64,000 nt of DNA from Cardiocondyla obscurior (GCF_019399895.1 NC_091872.1:2612395-2676394); one strand, 5' to 3'. Shown: positions 12,444 to 24,461, counted from the first letter of the stretch. Notes: generated from the letters alone by a model not told the origin. Numbers and translations are program-made.

Positions 12444-15400
12444 CTAGTCTCATGTGGAATAAATTTGCACACCTTATTACACTGTCGGTTACCTGGTACC
12501 TGTTTGTTTAACAAGCAAAACAGCACGAGCTAGTCGAAACGTCATTGACCGAGATCGGAAACAAATCGTTACGTTATGAATTTTTATGCCATTACAACTA
12601 CCAAATACGCAATCACACTAAATCTTCCCGTCGATCCTATAGCGCTAATTGCCTTCGATAATTAACAGTATTTGTCTAGAAACCGAGCAAAAAGTTACGA
12701 ATGCGGGTAGAAGCGTTTTCGTAAGCCTCGCTAATTGATATGTAGGAAAAGAAAAAAATATGTAAATGTACAGTTGTAGGTAATAATTTAAATGGAAGAG
12801 TAACCGAGAACTTTCAAAATGTTATCGAATCACCAATATATTTTTCAAACACTTCTGTGATAAATATGCGTGATAAAGCTGAGAAGCAATTTAAATTTTA
12901 GATAACAATCCGCAATTAATTTTAGCTTGCAAATATTTAATATTACCAAATCGTGATAATGCCGATCTCGAAAGCAAGGCTTGTCGTCAAAATTCCTTCA
13001 AGTTAAATCAGTAAAATCTGAACTACATCACTGTTTTATTTTTTATTTTTTTTTTGTTTTTCTTTTCTTTTCCCAGCGTTTGGCGCACCGCAGTTAAATC
13101 CCACGTGAGTTTTCCCCGCGATCTGAGAAGATGATCTTGTTTTCCCGCGGCACTTGCAAAACGTATTTTCGCAGTTCGCGTTGCGTTGCTCGTCGTCTTC
13201 GCTGACGGCCGAGCAAACACAGACTGACGTATTGGAAGACGGCGACGCTACGGGAAGACTAAACCACTCGACTGGTGGTTGCGCGATTTCAGGTCTCCAT
13301 TTAGCACGCCCGATATTTCTCAAACGCGAAAACTTATAATATTAATTAAAACGGAGGACGATAATTTTAATCCTTTTGCGGGCGCGGCATGATTTTCGCA
13401 TTTACGTCCGCAGACACACGCCCCGTTGACGGACTTTCGCACGCTATCGTACGTTCTCTCCCCATTTATGCAGTAACTCGTCGTAATTTTGTATATTCGT
13501 ATCATCGCGAGCGTATACGGCATCGTTCGTAAACCGAGATGAAACGGTGCGACGATGGCCTGCGTTTTATACCACCGATGCATAATCAATTTGTTCCACC
13601 GAGCGACCGCGAATTCTATGCAGAATGCAGCGGTTTCTTTGCGGTGAAATAAGAATATCAATGTGCGTGCCAGTGAACCATGAAAGGTCCTTTCGTTCTT
13701 TATTTCTTTTTTATTTAAATTTTTTTTTTCCTCGCAATTGCGTAAGTCGTATTTCTACGTCGGTACGTTACTGTTGTGTTTATGAAGGACGCGCGGAGCG
13801 TCATTTTTAATCGTTTATGCAGTCAACGTTGAAAAGCGAACAAAAACGACACGCGAAACATTTCACAAGACACTGCAGAATAACGCTGAAAAGATTTTAA
13901 AAAAAAGAAAAAGAAAAAAAAAAAAAATTGTCAAGGCTCTTCCTGTGTCATTTCAAGTATTTCCAATCAAGATTAACTCAACTAATCGTATCGTAATTAC
14001 CAATCCTGTTTTACTTTTTAATAAATTTCTGAGATTTCTTGATCTTGTGATCCACAAGATATATACGCGTTTTGCATAATTCAAAACAAATTGCGACACA
14101 AGAAGCTAAATTGTACCTTTTTTATGCCAGCCGGTGCAAAACGCGATTGGTTACGAGGTAAAAGAAAAAACAATGAGCAGGATTATCAGAGGAATTAACA
14201 TTAATAGCTTAATAGAAAAAGCGAATATAAATTAAACAGTAACGCTGGAAAATCCCAAGCAAAGAGTATCCCGTTTTAGCACATACGTCGTTCGCAAAAA
14301 CCAGTGTAATAAATATTAATAACAGCAATATAAAGGACGTATAATTAGCAATAAGTCGGCACGTTGACCAGAAATTAATAAACATTAAATGATGATCGAC
14401 TAACCCGGGTGTAAGGTGTAAATTTTACTTCGAAGTATAAGACGCGCAAAATTTGCTGGGTCGTCGTATGTATTCAGCTAATATTTTAAGCTTACATCAC
14501 TCTCGCGCCGATCCAGGGATCTAATTTTATTACCCCAAAAAAAAAAAAAAAAAAAAGAAAGAAAGAAATTTACAAAATAAAAAAACCATGTGCTATTATA
14601 ATCGGGATATTCCCACATTATCTTATCGAGGCTTACTCATAATAAAACATTGATGGGCGTTTCTATGATATTTATCGGACCTTTGTGATAACAATAATGA
14701 GTGCATTAAACCGATATCTATACAAATTGCTTTCTCAAAACACGCGAAGAGATAAATTGAAATTGCATTGTCGACGGAAATAAAATGAATATTATCTGCC
14801 TTCGAAAGGTTGTCGTTAATTGTATTTATACAGCATTCTTGTTTTATTCAGCATTTATTACGGAGACTCTTTGTCGCACGGCGTTATAATATATTTTCAA
14901 AGTGTCTAAAGTTCGAAGGGGTTTTTTAATTTCTATCGTGGGCGTGTGATGCAACCGGTTGAGTCTTGAATGATGGATAGATTACCCGCCTACGATGCGA
15001 ACTGCATTTTATTGGCAATCTCGTTAAAACACGGGAAGGAACAGCTGGGCTTCTTTTTTCTTTTTTTCTTTCCTTTTTCTTATTATTCACTTATTTGAAT
15101 CGCAGACCGTCGTTCAAGAGTGCAGGCGTACGAAAATTAGCGTTGTTTACACGTAAAAGCTTGGTACTGTTTTAGCATACGTTTATCTTTGCGTTTCAGC
15201 TGATCGGCGACAAGCAAGTTTGGCGCAACAGCGCCAAAAGGTAAAATAAACATAATAACAACCACGTACGTTATATAACGTTAAACTAAATGTTTATCAC
15301 GGTTAAACAGCGTGACTAATAAATCTGGAAATAACTGCATATCAACGGTAGTTCTACTCGAGAAAAATAAAACAATAATTCGCGAGTCATAATCGCGTAA

Positions 15401-15610
15401 TTGTGGTAAACAGGCGGTAGCCTAAGCGATGCGCAATCAAAAAAAAAAAAAAAAAGACAGAAATTGTTTAAAGTGCTTCAGATACAATATGAATTAATTA
15501 TTCAGGGGTACACTTTTAAAAAGCGTGATTTTACGTGACTCGAGGGCGCAAGTTTTAACCGGGGGTTCCTCACCTTTTGCGACGAGCCGTGAGGAACGGG
15601 TACCACTTAC
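12444..15610. other. Non-coding stretch upstream of TBC1D1/4
   Basis: Poly-A and poly-T runs, scattered CpG, and several short open frames on both strands that resemble nothing known. It is probably 5' intron or intergenic DNA of the Rab-GAP gene. Confidence 0.4.
15565..15597. repeat. Short inverted repeat, 9-bp arms
   Basis: GTTCCTCAC at 15565-15573 pairs with GTGAGGAAC at 15589-15597 across a 15-nt loop. It lies just inside the putative intron next to the candidate donor at 15611. Its function is unknown. Confidence 0.5.
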
Positions 15611-15650
15611 CTAAGGTGCGCTTTTTCGCTTTTTCTCGTGCCCCAGCCAT
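15611..15650 (-). CDS. Candidate alternative first exon (minus strand)
   Basis: An ATG at 15650 gives MAGAREKAKKRTL and then a near-perfect donor, TTAG|GTAAGT, at 15611. The surrounding 100 bp is CpG-rich, and an ATTTAAAT box lies about 90 bp upstream. The exon leaves phase 1, which does not join in frame to the exon at 12392-12276 or to 7367-7215 (both enter in phase 0). It may therefore be untranslated leader, or belong to another transcript. It is supported only by the splice site and composition. Confidence 0.3.
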
Positions 15651-16454
15651 TCGAAAATCGGTGCTAGTTTTCAAGTCGAGCCCGGCTGCCTTTCACCGCG
15701 CGATTGCGCGATGCGAGACGAAGTGAGATTTCGATTTAAATGCCTCACCACGGCGAAATACGCGAATTGCCTCCGCGATACCGTGCTTCGTGCTCGCGAG
15801 CGATAATCCTGACGATTGTTAAGGACAAACTTAATAATAGCCACGGCGAACTGACAATACATGACGATTGTGGGGTACGATTGGCTGGCCGGCTAAGCAG
15901 CGATTTGTCCGCGATTGGCTACTTCTATGCATATATCGACGACAGAGTCGTACGTAGGAAATGCGTCCGGAGAAGTGATTAAAATATTGGATCGGCCGTG
16001 GGAATGAGAATTAAATGAATCGTACGAGACGATTACAACGATAAATTAATATAATCCGATTGATATTTCATAGGAATATAATGTTCGAAATTTTGTTGCT
16101 CGCCTCGGGAACGCGTGTTTTGAAATTTCAAGTTTCCGGGCCAGACTTTGATTGAGATATTAGACTTTTAAATGTAAAAGTAAAAGGCGTCCGTGTAATG
16201 GCAGATAAGAAAGTGAAAATGACGTAATTCAATTTCTAACAAGAGATTGAAGTTTAGACCTTTTCTAGGTTGATGATTAATGAGAGTTTAGAAATATCTG
16301 TTACGCGACAGTGACATCATTGTTTGAAAAATATCACAGCCTAGGAACTAGGAATAATGCTCGAAGAAAAAAAAAGCGCCTGGGAAGGAAATTATGTGCT
16401 CGTTGCAGAGATAAGTTTATCGCTTGAAAGACCATTTCGATTCGCGCGTGTGTA

Positions 16455-16675
16455 AGCTGAAAGGCAGATATCGCGAACCGCAGCTAGCGAACGTGACTTT
16501 ATTATAGCGTCGTGTGCGTTTAGTTTCACATGTACCGCATGTATATACCGCGCCGGCCGGATTGCCGATGACTGATTTCTCTCCGTTCTCTCATCCCCTG
16601 CCTTTACCGTCTGTCTTCAAGATTACGTACGCTAGCCGCTGTCGCCGCAGAAAATGCCATATCTGTCCTTCGGTG
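16455..16675. mobile_element. MITE-like inverted-repeat element, copy 2
   Basis: About 221 bp flanked by TA at both ends (16453-16454 and 16676-16677). The right arm has TACGCTAGCCGCTGTCGCCG followed by AAATGCCATATCTG, closely matching the right arm of the element at 1202-1446. The left arm is a diverged inverted copy (GGCAGATAT, then CAGCTAGCGAACGTGAC). The interior is not alike, as expected of an old family or of different internal deletions. It is non-coding. Confidence 0.65.
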
Positions 16676-17139
16676 TACACACGTATAACGTGCGGAACAA
16701 CAGCTTCCTTTTAAGGAAAACATTAAACGCGAGTTCCCCCGTTTTATGCGCTTCAAATGCAAATGTTAGACACGACATGTTTTTATCTGGTTTTTCTTTT
16801 TAATATTAAAATATACAGACGAACGAATTAAGTCGAATCGTTTTCCGCATTTCCACGCGCGTGAAAGCACCTCGCTCTGGTAAAATTCTCTCGCGATCGT
16901 TACGATAACTGGTAGATGCCAGTTTAATTACGGCGCAATCGTCAGTGCGATCGTATAGCGATCGCGATCGTCAAGAATCGTAGAAACCCATCCCGTTCAC
17001 GCGCCGAGTAAATTAAGCTGGTAAATATCGAGCTGCACGATAGCACAGCTCCGCCAGGGAGGGAAAAGAAAAAGAAAAAGAGTCGCTCGCGCAAAAACAT
17101 AACCTAATTTCACGGGGGGGGAGGGGAAATTCGCAACGG

Positions 17140-17640
17140 AGGACGGAGTAGCGCTGTTGCGTGTCCTCGTTCAAGGACCTCGTGACAATATACGTAAAAA
17201 GAAAAGAGTCCTTACTTTACTCGCGGGCTCCTTCGCGATCCTGTCACCGCGACGAGGCGACTGGAACGATTCGCTGGGAGTCCCACTCGATGCTGGATTC
17301 TGGAACGGTCCTCGTCCTTATTCCTGTTCTTGGCTCGCCGTCGACGATCTCGCGACGCTTCGCGTCGTTCGCCGCATCTCGTTACCTTCGTCGGCACAAC
17401 TGCCACTGCTCCTTGCCGCTCGTTCTCTCTTTTTCTCTCTCTTGCTCTCGCACTTTCCCTTGAACGTACACGGGGAGCCTGACCTGCGACGTGAAGATGC
17501 GAGGACGAAAGCACTCGTGCGCGTGCACCGTGTATACTGGAGTACGCAAAAAAGACGTTATAGCGCGACGTGACGCCACCTACGCGCGCGACACCGTTCT
17601 GTTCCACTTGGCGTTGACGGCCGACTCGCTTTTGTTTAAT
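17140..17640 (-). promoter_or_regulatory. CpG-rich candidate promoter and 5' UTR of the TBC1D1/4 gene
   Basis: A 500-bp CpG-dense segment with purine-rich tracts on the minus strand and two minus-strand donor-like sites: GACGAAG|GTAACGAG (exon end 17386) and GAGTAAA|GTAAGG (exon end 17216). Composition and donors suit a 5' untranslated first exon transcribed towards the Rab-GAP coding exons. The open frames here on both strands reflect the lack of stop codons in GC-rich DNA and match no known protein. This is inference; no core promoter element was identified with confidence. Confidence 0.3.
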
Positions 17641-18350
17641 CTCAATGTTTTTTCGTCCATCCCAACGACCCGAACTGTCCGCCGTTCACTGCCACGGAAG
17701 AGCCGGGCGAAAGAAGGAGATAGACTTAAGAGAGACAGAAAGAATAGGTAACGTCCATTCGCGATATCAAGCGAGCTACGATCGGAATTACGGTCGCTTG
17801 ATTCTCGCATCGGAAAGCAGCTATATCTTTTTGAACGCGAAAATTTTATCTTGATTTCGTCACAGATCACTGGAACAGAAAGGAGCTGCTGAGATACCGC
17901 TTGAACCATATCGAGAGCCTTCCCTCTCCTTTCATCCATACGAAGCTTTATACGTGGCTGATAATTAGGAATCGAGTTACCGAAGGTAATTAATCCGTAC
18001 TGTCGATCTAGTTATTACTCACGCAGACGTTTTTGTATAATTGAGAATGATTCAAGGATAAAAAAACAATTATTTGAGTGTGTAAAATATGTGGAAAGTT
18101 GACATTTGTTTGAGAAAAAAGTAATTACTAGTAATGAGCGAAAAAGAAAAATAAGATTAAGATTTTTGCATTGAATTCTCATTGAGCACTTGTATTTAAT
18201 TTATTTTTTCAAGATAGTGTTCTTATATATAGGTTATTTGGGATTAGGAAGCATTGTCAAGTTCGTAAATAACTTAACTTTTTTTTTTCTTTATTACATG
18301 AACGATATTAAATTGCTTAATGCGACATGCCGCGCCATCGTACAATAAAA
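17641..18350. other. Non-coding spacer
   Basis: The left part is moderately CpG-rich and the right part AT-rich. No gene or strong repeat is recognised. Confidence 0.4.
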
Positions 18351-18390
18351 GTTCGAACGTTAATTCATGCTTGCTCCGTAACGTTCGAAC
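18351..18390. repeat. Inverted repeat with TTCGAA cores
   Basis: GTTCGAACGTTA (18351-18362) and its exact reverse complement TAACGTTCGAAC (18379-18390) are separated by 16 nt. Each arm contains the palindrome GTTCGAAC. Confidence 0.6.
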
Positions 18391-18716
18391 GTATAAACGT
18401 GTGTATGGATTTGTTAACGAACGAACAGAAGCGAATGCGACATTCACAAATAAATAAATCAAATGAAAACAATATATCAGTAACACATCATGAGCAAATA
18501 TTTGCATACCCTGTTTGTTCACTGAGTTATATACTTAAAATCATTAATAGTAATATATTAATCTAGACAAATGTGTAAAGCGATTGATAAAAATTAATAA
18601 TTCATTATTTTCTCTTAAACGCTCTAAGATTCTATTTTTTAATTTCTATTTAAAATGAAATTTTATTGCGAGACAATTTTCTCACCGTTTTGAACGAAAG
18701 TCGTTAGCTCGAACGT

Positions 18717-18800
18717 TTCGAGCGCGCTGATTGGCTGCTAGGCTAGGGGAACTAGGAACTTCAGAGCTCGGCAGCTCCGCAGCCAATCAGCGCGCTCGAA
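18717..18800. repeat. Perfect 22-bp inverted repeat carrying CCAAT boxes
   Basis: The 22-nt arm at 18717-18738 is exactly reverse-complementary to 18779-18800, with a 40-nt loop. Each arm contains CTGATTGGCTGC or its complement GCAGCCAATCAG, a strong NF-Y (CCAAT) site, plus GCGCGC. It lies about 200-280 bp upstream of the candidate plus-strand coding exon at 18998-19141. It can be read as a paired CCAAT promoter element or as the termini of a small repeat. Confidence 0.75.
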
Positions 18801-18997
18801 GCGAGTGTGTTGATCAGCCAAGAAGTAGCTGCGCAGCCGAGTCATTCAACGTCCTACGATGACCGCGGACTTACGTGCTGTTTTCTTTTGCAGTTATCGT
18901 CGTATAATAAATCGGACGTACAAAAAACCATCGCGAGTGGTTGCTGCAAAGTGTCGGGCATTCGTCGGAACGTGTCGTGTGCCGTTCGTAATCAGCA

Positions 18998-19141
18998 ATG
19001 TTGGAACTTCCAAGTTGGAGTGGCCGGCATCCATCGTCTCCGTCTCCCCACACTCGAGATTCATCCCTTGCCGTTTATTCCGTAGAGGATTCCTGCCCGG
19101 ATTCACGGTCATTCGGAGCTTGGATGCATCATCAGATCAAA
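18998..19141 (+). CDS. Candidate first coding exon of an unidentified plus-strand gene
   Basis: An ATG at 18998, with an in-frame stop just upstream, opens 48 codons: MLELPSWSGRHPSSPSPHTR, then 20 further residues, ending AWMHHQIK. It runs to the donor ATCAAA|GTGAGT at 19141, in phase 0. A good 3' splice site (TTTTCTTTTGCAG) ends at 18893, so this could be a second exon with an untranslated first exon near 18.8 kb. A Ser/Pro-rich N-terminus before a donor is typical of first coding exons. No family is recognised and the next exon is not identified; it would transcribe across ELP3 on the opposite strand. Confidence 0.35.
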
Positions 19142-19434
19142 GTGAGTTTAATTCACATAATTTTTTGCATACTACAATTATTGCGCGTCATCGTTGCGAC
19201 GTACAAAACGGCGCAAGTATTTTTTACATTCCTCATTCGAATTGTGAGAGAATGGAGTCTTCTGATTTTATACCATTTTATGCATGGCAAAAAATTTACT
19301 TATACTTGCACATGAAGCATATAACACGCATATAATTAATTAAATAACAATAAAGTCGTCAATTTTTTAGATAAAATATACGAGCATGCATTTTTATATT
19401 TAATATAAAAATTTCATTAATAATGTAAAATTAT
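19142..19434. other. AT-rich spacer 3' of ELP3
   Basis: No gene is seen. It holds the region just beyond the ELP3 3' end on the minus strand. Confidence 0.5.
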
Positions 19435-19440
19435 TTTATT
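19435..19440 (-). other. Probable ELP3 polyadenylation signal
   Basis: AATAAA on the minus strand, about 18 nt past the ELP3 stop codon, inside an AT-rich tract with further overlapping variants. Other signals downstream are possible. Confidence 0.4.
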
Positions 19441-19457
19441 TTACTTATAATAATAAT

Positions 19458-20229
19458 TTATATCAGCATTTTAGACATGTACGGTCCATCAAGTTCATAA
19501 CCCAATTTTCTGTAATAATTACGTGTGCCAACACCTAAAAAAAAAAAATTTGTTAATGTATAAGTTTCTAATTCTCTGATTCTTATTTCCATGCACAAAA
19601 AAATATAAAATCATTATATGCTGTACCTGAAATTACGGCGATTTTATCAGATTTATGTTCTTCTTTTGCAATTCGTTCAGCTTCCTCCATTAATAAAATA
19701 CCAAAACCTTGATGCTGAAATTTAGTAGGATCACGAGCACTTATAGGCACTACGCTGCCATAAACATGAAGCTCTCTTATTATAGAAGTTTTTTCTTTTA
19801 ACTCAGGCCTATAAGAAAAATATTCATACATACTTTTTGTTTAAAATGTCAGAGTAAAACGAGAGAAACAATTATTATAGTAACACGTAGCCACACATAG
19901 TTGAATAAAAAAATGCATTGTATAATGCAAGAAAAGATTTAGGAAAATGAAAAGAAAAAACGTTATACCTGAATGTGTTGGCAGAGCACTTTCTCAATCT
20001 CAGTAGGCCAATTAAAATGTCTTGTAAGGGATCTTCATATGATAAAAATGTCTCCCACCCTCCATTAGCTACATAATCACGTCGTATGAGCTCGACTTCG
20101 TAGGGTTGAACTTTCTGATGTATTTCTTGAATTCCTACTTCGCGGGTTCTAACATCACGGCAGTCTGTGCCCATATCTCTCATTCTTTCGAGAGCTAATT
20201 CACGCAAATTTCCATGTTCCACGCCAGAA
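19458..20229 (-). CDS. Elp3: ELP3 acetyltransferase (KAT/GNAT) exons
   Basis: Exons 20229-19969, 19808-19627 and 19534-19458. They begin SSGVEHGNLRELALERMRDM and contain LSYEDPLQDILIGLLRLRKC, RELHVYGSVVPIS, the acetyl-CoA pyrophosphate loop QHQGFGILLMEEAERIA and KIAVISGVGTRNYYRKLGY. The end is GPYMSKMLI, then TAA at 19458-19460. Junctions NTFR|P and ISG|V split codons in phases 2 and 1 and restore the expected residues. Confidence 0.95.
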
Positions 20230-21877
20230 CTAAATTTTTAGACAAAAAAAGATGATAAATGTATCGTTATCTATTAATAATATATTATTTGCTCATGTAA
20301 TATTGCATTTTTACCTTACTAATGGCATGGGTATATCACGTTGTACGCGATAAACGCGCGTCCATGGTGGTATTAAAGCTAAAATACGTGCTATAAGATC
20401 AACTAGTATACTGGGCGCGTAACTTTTGTATCTACCAGTTTTCCATAATTCGTATAAGCCAGTGCCACGTATAACCAACGTTGGATAAATTTTTAATCCA
20501 TCTGCTCGAAATGCAGGATTCTTAAAAAATTCCTACAAATTGTTTTCAAAGTATAAGTATTAAAATTAATCGTCTGACTTAACATTGTTATATAAATGCA
20601 GTTATATTACTTCAAATTGAACGATATCTCGTTCCAAATCGACATTTGGTAAATTTGGCATCATATGAGCTATAACTTTAAAGCCAGCGTCCTTTGCTAA
20701 TTGAAAACTTTCACATACAGCGTGTACAGTATGCCCTCTATTAGTATCACGTGCTACATCTTCATATATTGACTGCACACCAATTTCCAAACGTGTACAC
20801 CTGTTAAGTTTTGATTTTAATTTTAGTACAACTTATCGGAAATTTTAAATATTATATTAAATCTAGAAACATACCCGTAACGTAACATATCTGAGAGATG
20901 CTTTTTGAGACAATAATCTGGACGAGTTTCGATGGTGATTCCAATACATTTTGTACTGCTACGTTCCGAGTACTTGACTGCTTCGTCGACATTACTGCTT
21001 GTATGACCAGATAACGCGTCGTGTAGATTTCGAATAAAGTAATCTCTGTAGTCATCCGGCAAGGACATAAAAGTACCACCCATGACAATAAATTCCACTT
21101 TGTCGACATTATGGCCCAATTGTTTTAACTGAAAGTATATATAATACACTCTATATATAATTGTATTTCTACAAATTGAAAAATGATAGAAAACAATCTG
21201 CTGTAGGGATATTTATTTCACCTGTTCAATACGATGTCTAGTTTGTAAGAAAGGGTTGTATCTTGCGCGTATGGCTCTCATCGACGTAGGTTCGTAACCG
21301 GTATACGACTGCGTTGAATATTCAAAATCAGAGTCTGGGCCACCAGGACAATAAACGCAAATATTTCCAGTCATATTAATATGCGGACATCTGTGTGGTT
21401 TACACATCACTGCTACTACAGCAATCTGAAATAAATATATTTTTTTATTCTGTATCATAAAAATTGTCAATATAAATATTGCAAGTTCAACTAACACCAC
21501 TGGCAGTCCTGATAGGCTTAGCTTTTAATTTTGGTACAAGTATATTCCTAGCATAACTAGGTACTGCTGCAATAATATCAACTAATCTTGGAGAAGAATC
21601 TAAGCCATATTTTGAGGAAATTCGTGTTTTCAATTTGTTTAGATCAATATCTCGGTTCTCATTGTGTGCCTTTAATAATTCTTGAATAATTTCTCCAATT
21701 GTTATTACCATGCGCTCTTCCTTGCTTTGATGTGCAAATTCTAAAAAAAAAAAAGCATAAATGTGTTAACATATTGCATATTCTAATACAAGTAATTAAA
21801 TCACATATTTATATTACTTTTTTAACTGCATACTGTATTGCAGTGACTATATACTTACTGTTTTGTGATATTACCAT
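19458..21877 (-). CDS. Elp3: Elongator complex protein 3 (ELP3), tRNA uridine(34) acetyltransferase
   Basis: Nine exons join in frame: 21877-21859, 21740-21496, 21425-21222, 21128-20875, 20800-20611, 20532-20315, 20229-19969, 19808-19627 and 19534-19458. They total 1650 nt, or 549 aa plus TAA; human ELP3 has 547. The protein is a radical-SAM enzyme fused to a GNAT-type acetyltransferase. In the Elongator complex it builds the cm5U group on wobble uridine 34 of certain tRNAs. Signature CKPHRCPH-(6)-GNICVYCPGG carries the Fe-S cysteines in CX9CX2C spacing, and QHQGFG (about 495-500) is the acetyl-CoA loop. Nothing is broken. The introns are short and AT-rich. Confidence 0.97.
20315..21425 (-). 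CDS. Elp3: ELP3 radical-SAM core exons
   Basis: Exons 21425-21222, 21128-20875, 20800-20611 and 20532-20315. They hold the cluster-binding cysteines (about Cys101, Cys111 and Cys114), PGGPDSDFEYSTQSYTGYEP, the barrel strand VEFIVMGGTFM, CIGITIETRPDYC and RLEIGVQSIYEDV, MMPNLPNVD and YPTLVIRGTGLYELWKTGRY. All are ELP3 signatures, and nothing is missing between them. Confidence 0.96.
21496..21877 (-). CDS. Elp3: ELP3 N-terminal exons and start
   Basis: The first coding exon is only 19 nt (MVISQN plus one base, donor ACA|GTAAGT at 21859). It joins exon 21740-21496 to give MVISQNKFAHQSKEERMVIT and continues IGEIIQELLKAH. A second in-frame ATG (21711) also gives a plausible start, but the longer form gives a total length close to the human protein and uses a perfect donor. 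The second exon ends KAKPIRTASG at a GGT|GTTAGT donor. Confidence 0.85.
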
Positions 21878-24461
21878 GATTGCAAATTTTCTGTAACCTT
21901 AATTTATTTTTAAAAAGTATATATATATATAAAATAATTAATATTTCTCTTGTCAAATTGTTCTAATTGCACGAAAACTGCAATATTACTTCAACATCTA
22001 CTCGTGACTTACAGCCAGTGGCACTAAAATCAGAAACAAGAATTGTTTTACAACATCTAGATTTGTCAGTTTAAAAAATAGTTTCACAAAAGAATTAGCG
22101 TGTAAGTAGATTAGAATCATCTTTCAATTTTTTCTTAGTGCTCAAAAAGTAACTTTTATGGAAAGTAAAATGTTAGTATAACTTAACCTCAACCTTTTTA
22201 ACCTCTTTTAATCTTTAAACATTACATTATCTGCTATGATAGTAAGGAATGCGTCTAAATTTTATTGTCTACTGTAGTATTTATTTCCTTTCTTATAAAA
22301 CTTTATATAATAGTTCATAAATACACTATTAACTAAAGAAATATGAAGATATTCACCAACAGAAACTTAGAAACCATGTGAGAAAATACTTGAAGTATGG
22401 CGTGCTATTATATTAGATAAAAGGGAGGAGAGTGAGGTAGGGGTAGTAAATGAAATGTTCAAGTAATATAATGTAGGATATAACATAATAAAATAGATTT
22501 TTGATGTGTAATTATATATTTTTTAATATATAATTTTTAAGTTATAAATAACGCAAATACGTTTACAGTTTGGATAGATACATTATAGAACGCGATTTAA
22601 TCGACGATTTTGCAAGCTATTTGCCTCTGTAACAACAAGCACTAAATATAGGTGGCGGTAGAATGTAAAGATTAATAATTTCGCGAAAAAAAGTTTCTAA
22701 TAGCCATTTCTTTGCTATTTATTTTATGATAAAGCTACGTATATTAGATAATCCTGATAGGATCATATTGTTACGAACTGTAGCTATAAAGATATGCATT
22801 TTTTTTTTAATGAAGCAAACTCTTTAGCGTGTTTAATTTTTTTTTTTTTTTTAATTAAATTGATGAAAGCTGACCGACGTTTTGTATCAAGTAAAATTAA
22901 ATGGGCTGTAACTTTATTGATATTTGAACTTTCTAAAAAATTAAAGTATCTAATAATAATAATAATATTTATTATGAAACAAATTATTTTCATTTAATTT
23001 ACGCACTGTAACACGTCTCGGTTAAATAAAATATTAATACATTAAGTTAAATCGTGTAATAAGCAATCGTTTCGGTAGAATGACTTATCATAAGACATTA
23101 TCGTGTTTTACGTTCGGTGTAGACCAAAAAGCTTCTAATAGAACGGTTAATTCAAGTGGTTTCATCCGTCCTTCCTGATTGGACGATAGTAAAAAATTAA
23201 TCGAATCCGTGGGTGTGCGGTGCAATATCAAGGGAGCGGTTACGTGATGCAATTCCGTTCTCGGCCGATCTAGCGACCTTATGGAAAATCGAGCAGACAT
23301 GTACGCCCGTGTGCGTGTCCGTTTCCGCGAGTTCGGTATTTCAGCCTGGCGGTTTTACGGTGTTTTAATCGTTTCTCGCATATATCGAACAATTAAATCG
23401 AATGCGCAGCGAAGCGGCCGCGAAATGAGAATTCTGATCGCATTGTGGTTCTGCAACCCGTTATTACACACTCCCGCTTTACAGATAAAGAAGTAACTCT
23501 TGCGCCGACAGTATTAATTTATCCGACATTCATTAACGCCAATCACCTCGAGAAATAAGCTGTACCTTTTTAGTTGGATTTATATCCACTTTATTTTATT
23601 TTATTTTTTTATCTCACAATATGGTAATTCATATTCTATTTTAAATGCAATTGAGATCCCGAGACTGTTTCGTGTATGCGAAAGATAGAAATTAAAAATT
23701 AAATTAAGAAATGTAATATCCGCGGAGAAGTCTAACAAATGAGTGACGTCCTATGTTCGAACGTGAATAGATGACCAATTTTCCAAGATTTCGTCGTAGG
23801 AGTCGTTTACCCTGCGGCAAGATGGCAAGAAGGGATGGGAGAGTCGATACGACGAAGGATAGGATAGATAGGGAGGGATTCCTTTTTTTAAAACGCCGGG
23901 GAGAGTTGACGATTTTTTCGCGTTCGATCGGGGATGCTGCGACTGCTATCAGCTATCGGTGTTATTAAAGCCCCCGCTCGATTTTCATGCATCTCATTGC
24001 GAAGTTGCCAGTCCAAATGGCGTCGGGGATGATAGGATGGCGCTCGTAAATTAGACAGACAGGACGGAGGGTGGTATGGTGTGTCGCGCGCGGTCGGCTA
24101 AATCGGGGCCAGGTCGTGCCGGGTAAAGTAGTTAAGATATCGAACGGGGTCGGAGATGAGGGTGGGCCCGTCGTCGCGATTAAGTTCATGCACCCCTCTC
24201 TCTCTTCCTCCCGATGCGCGCTTTCGATTTTCTATACGGTCCACGGAAAGCCGTCGGGACAAAATTGCGTCACGTAATGGCACGCCAAGGAAATTTGTAA
24301 TCGATCTTAAATTTGATGCAATCTTTAAAGTAGCTAAAAACTCGAAAGTTTTAAGAAATATACGAGTAAACACATCGGAGATAAGGGGGGAGAAGAAACA
24401 AAGGTGTATATTAGACGTATATTAATATGCAAATAGAGTTTTTATTCAATGCATATACAAA
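21878..24461. other. ELP3 upstream region and spacer
   Basis: AT-rich up to about 23.0 kb, presumably holding the ELP3 promoter, then abruptly CpG-richer. No conserved coding exon is seen. Confidence 0.4.

Noticed and set aside
17157..17751. Several 65-138 codon frames on both strands
   Set aside because: All overlap each other in a CpG-rich segment with few stop codons and no homology signals. The segment was treated as a candidate promoter and 5' UTR instead.
18998..19141. Idea that this exon, ending HQIK, is the isoform-specific first exon of the nuclear receptor HR3/ROR
   Set aside because: The resemblance is limited to two residues (IK) before the expected junction. The donor phase (0) appears wrong for the ROR-family junction, and no DNA-binding-domain exon occurs in the window.
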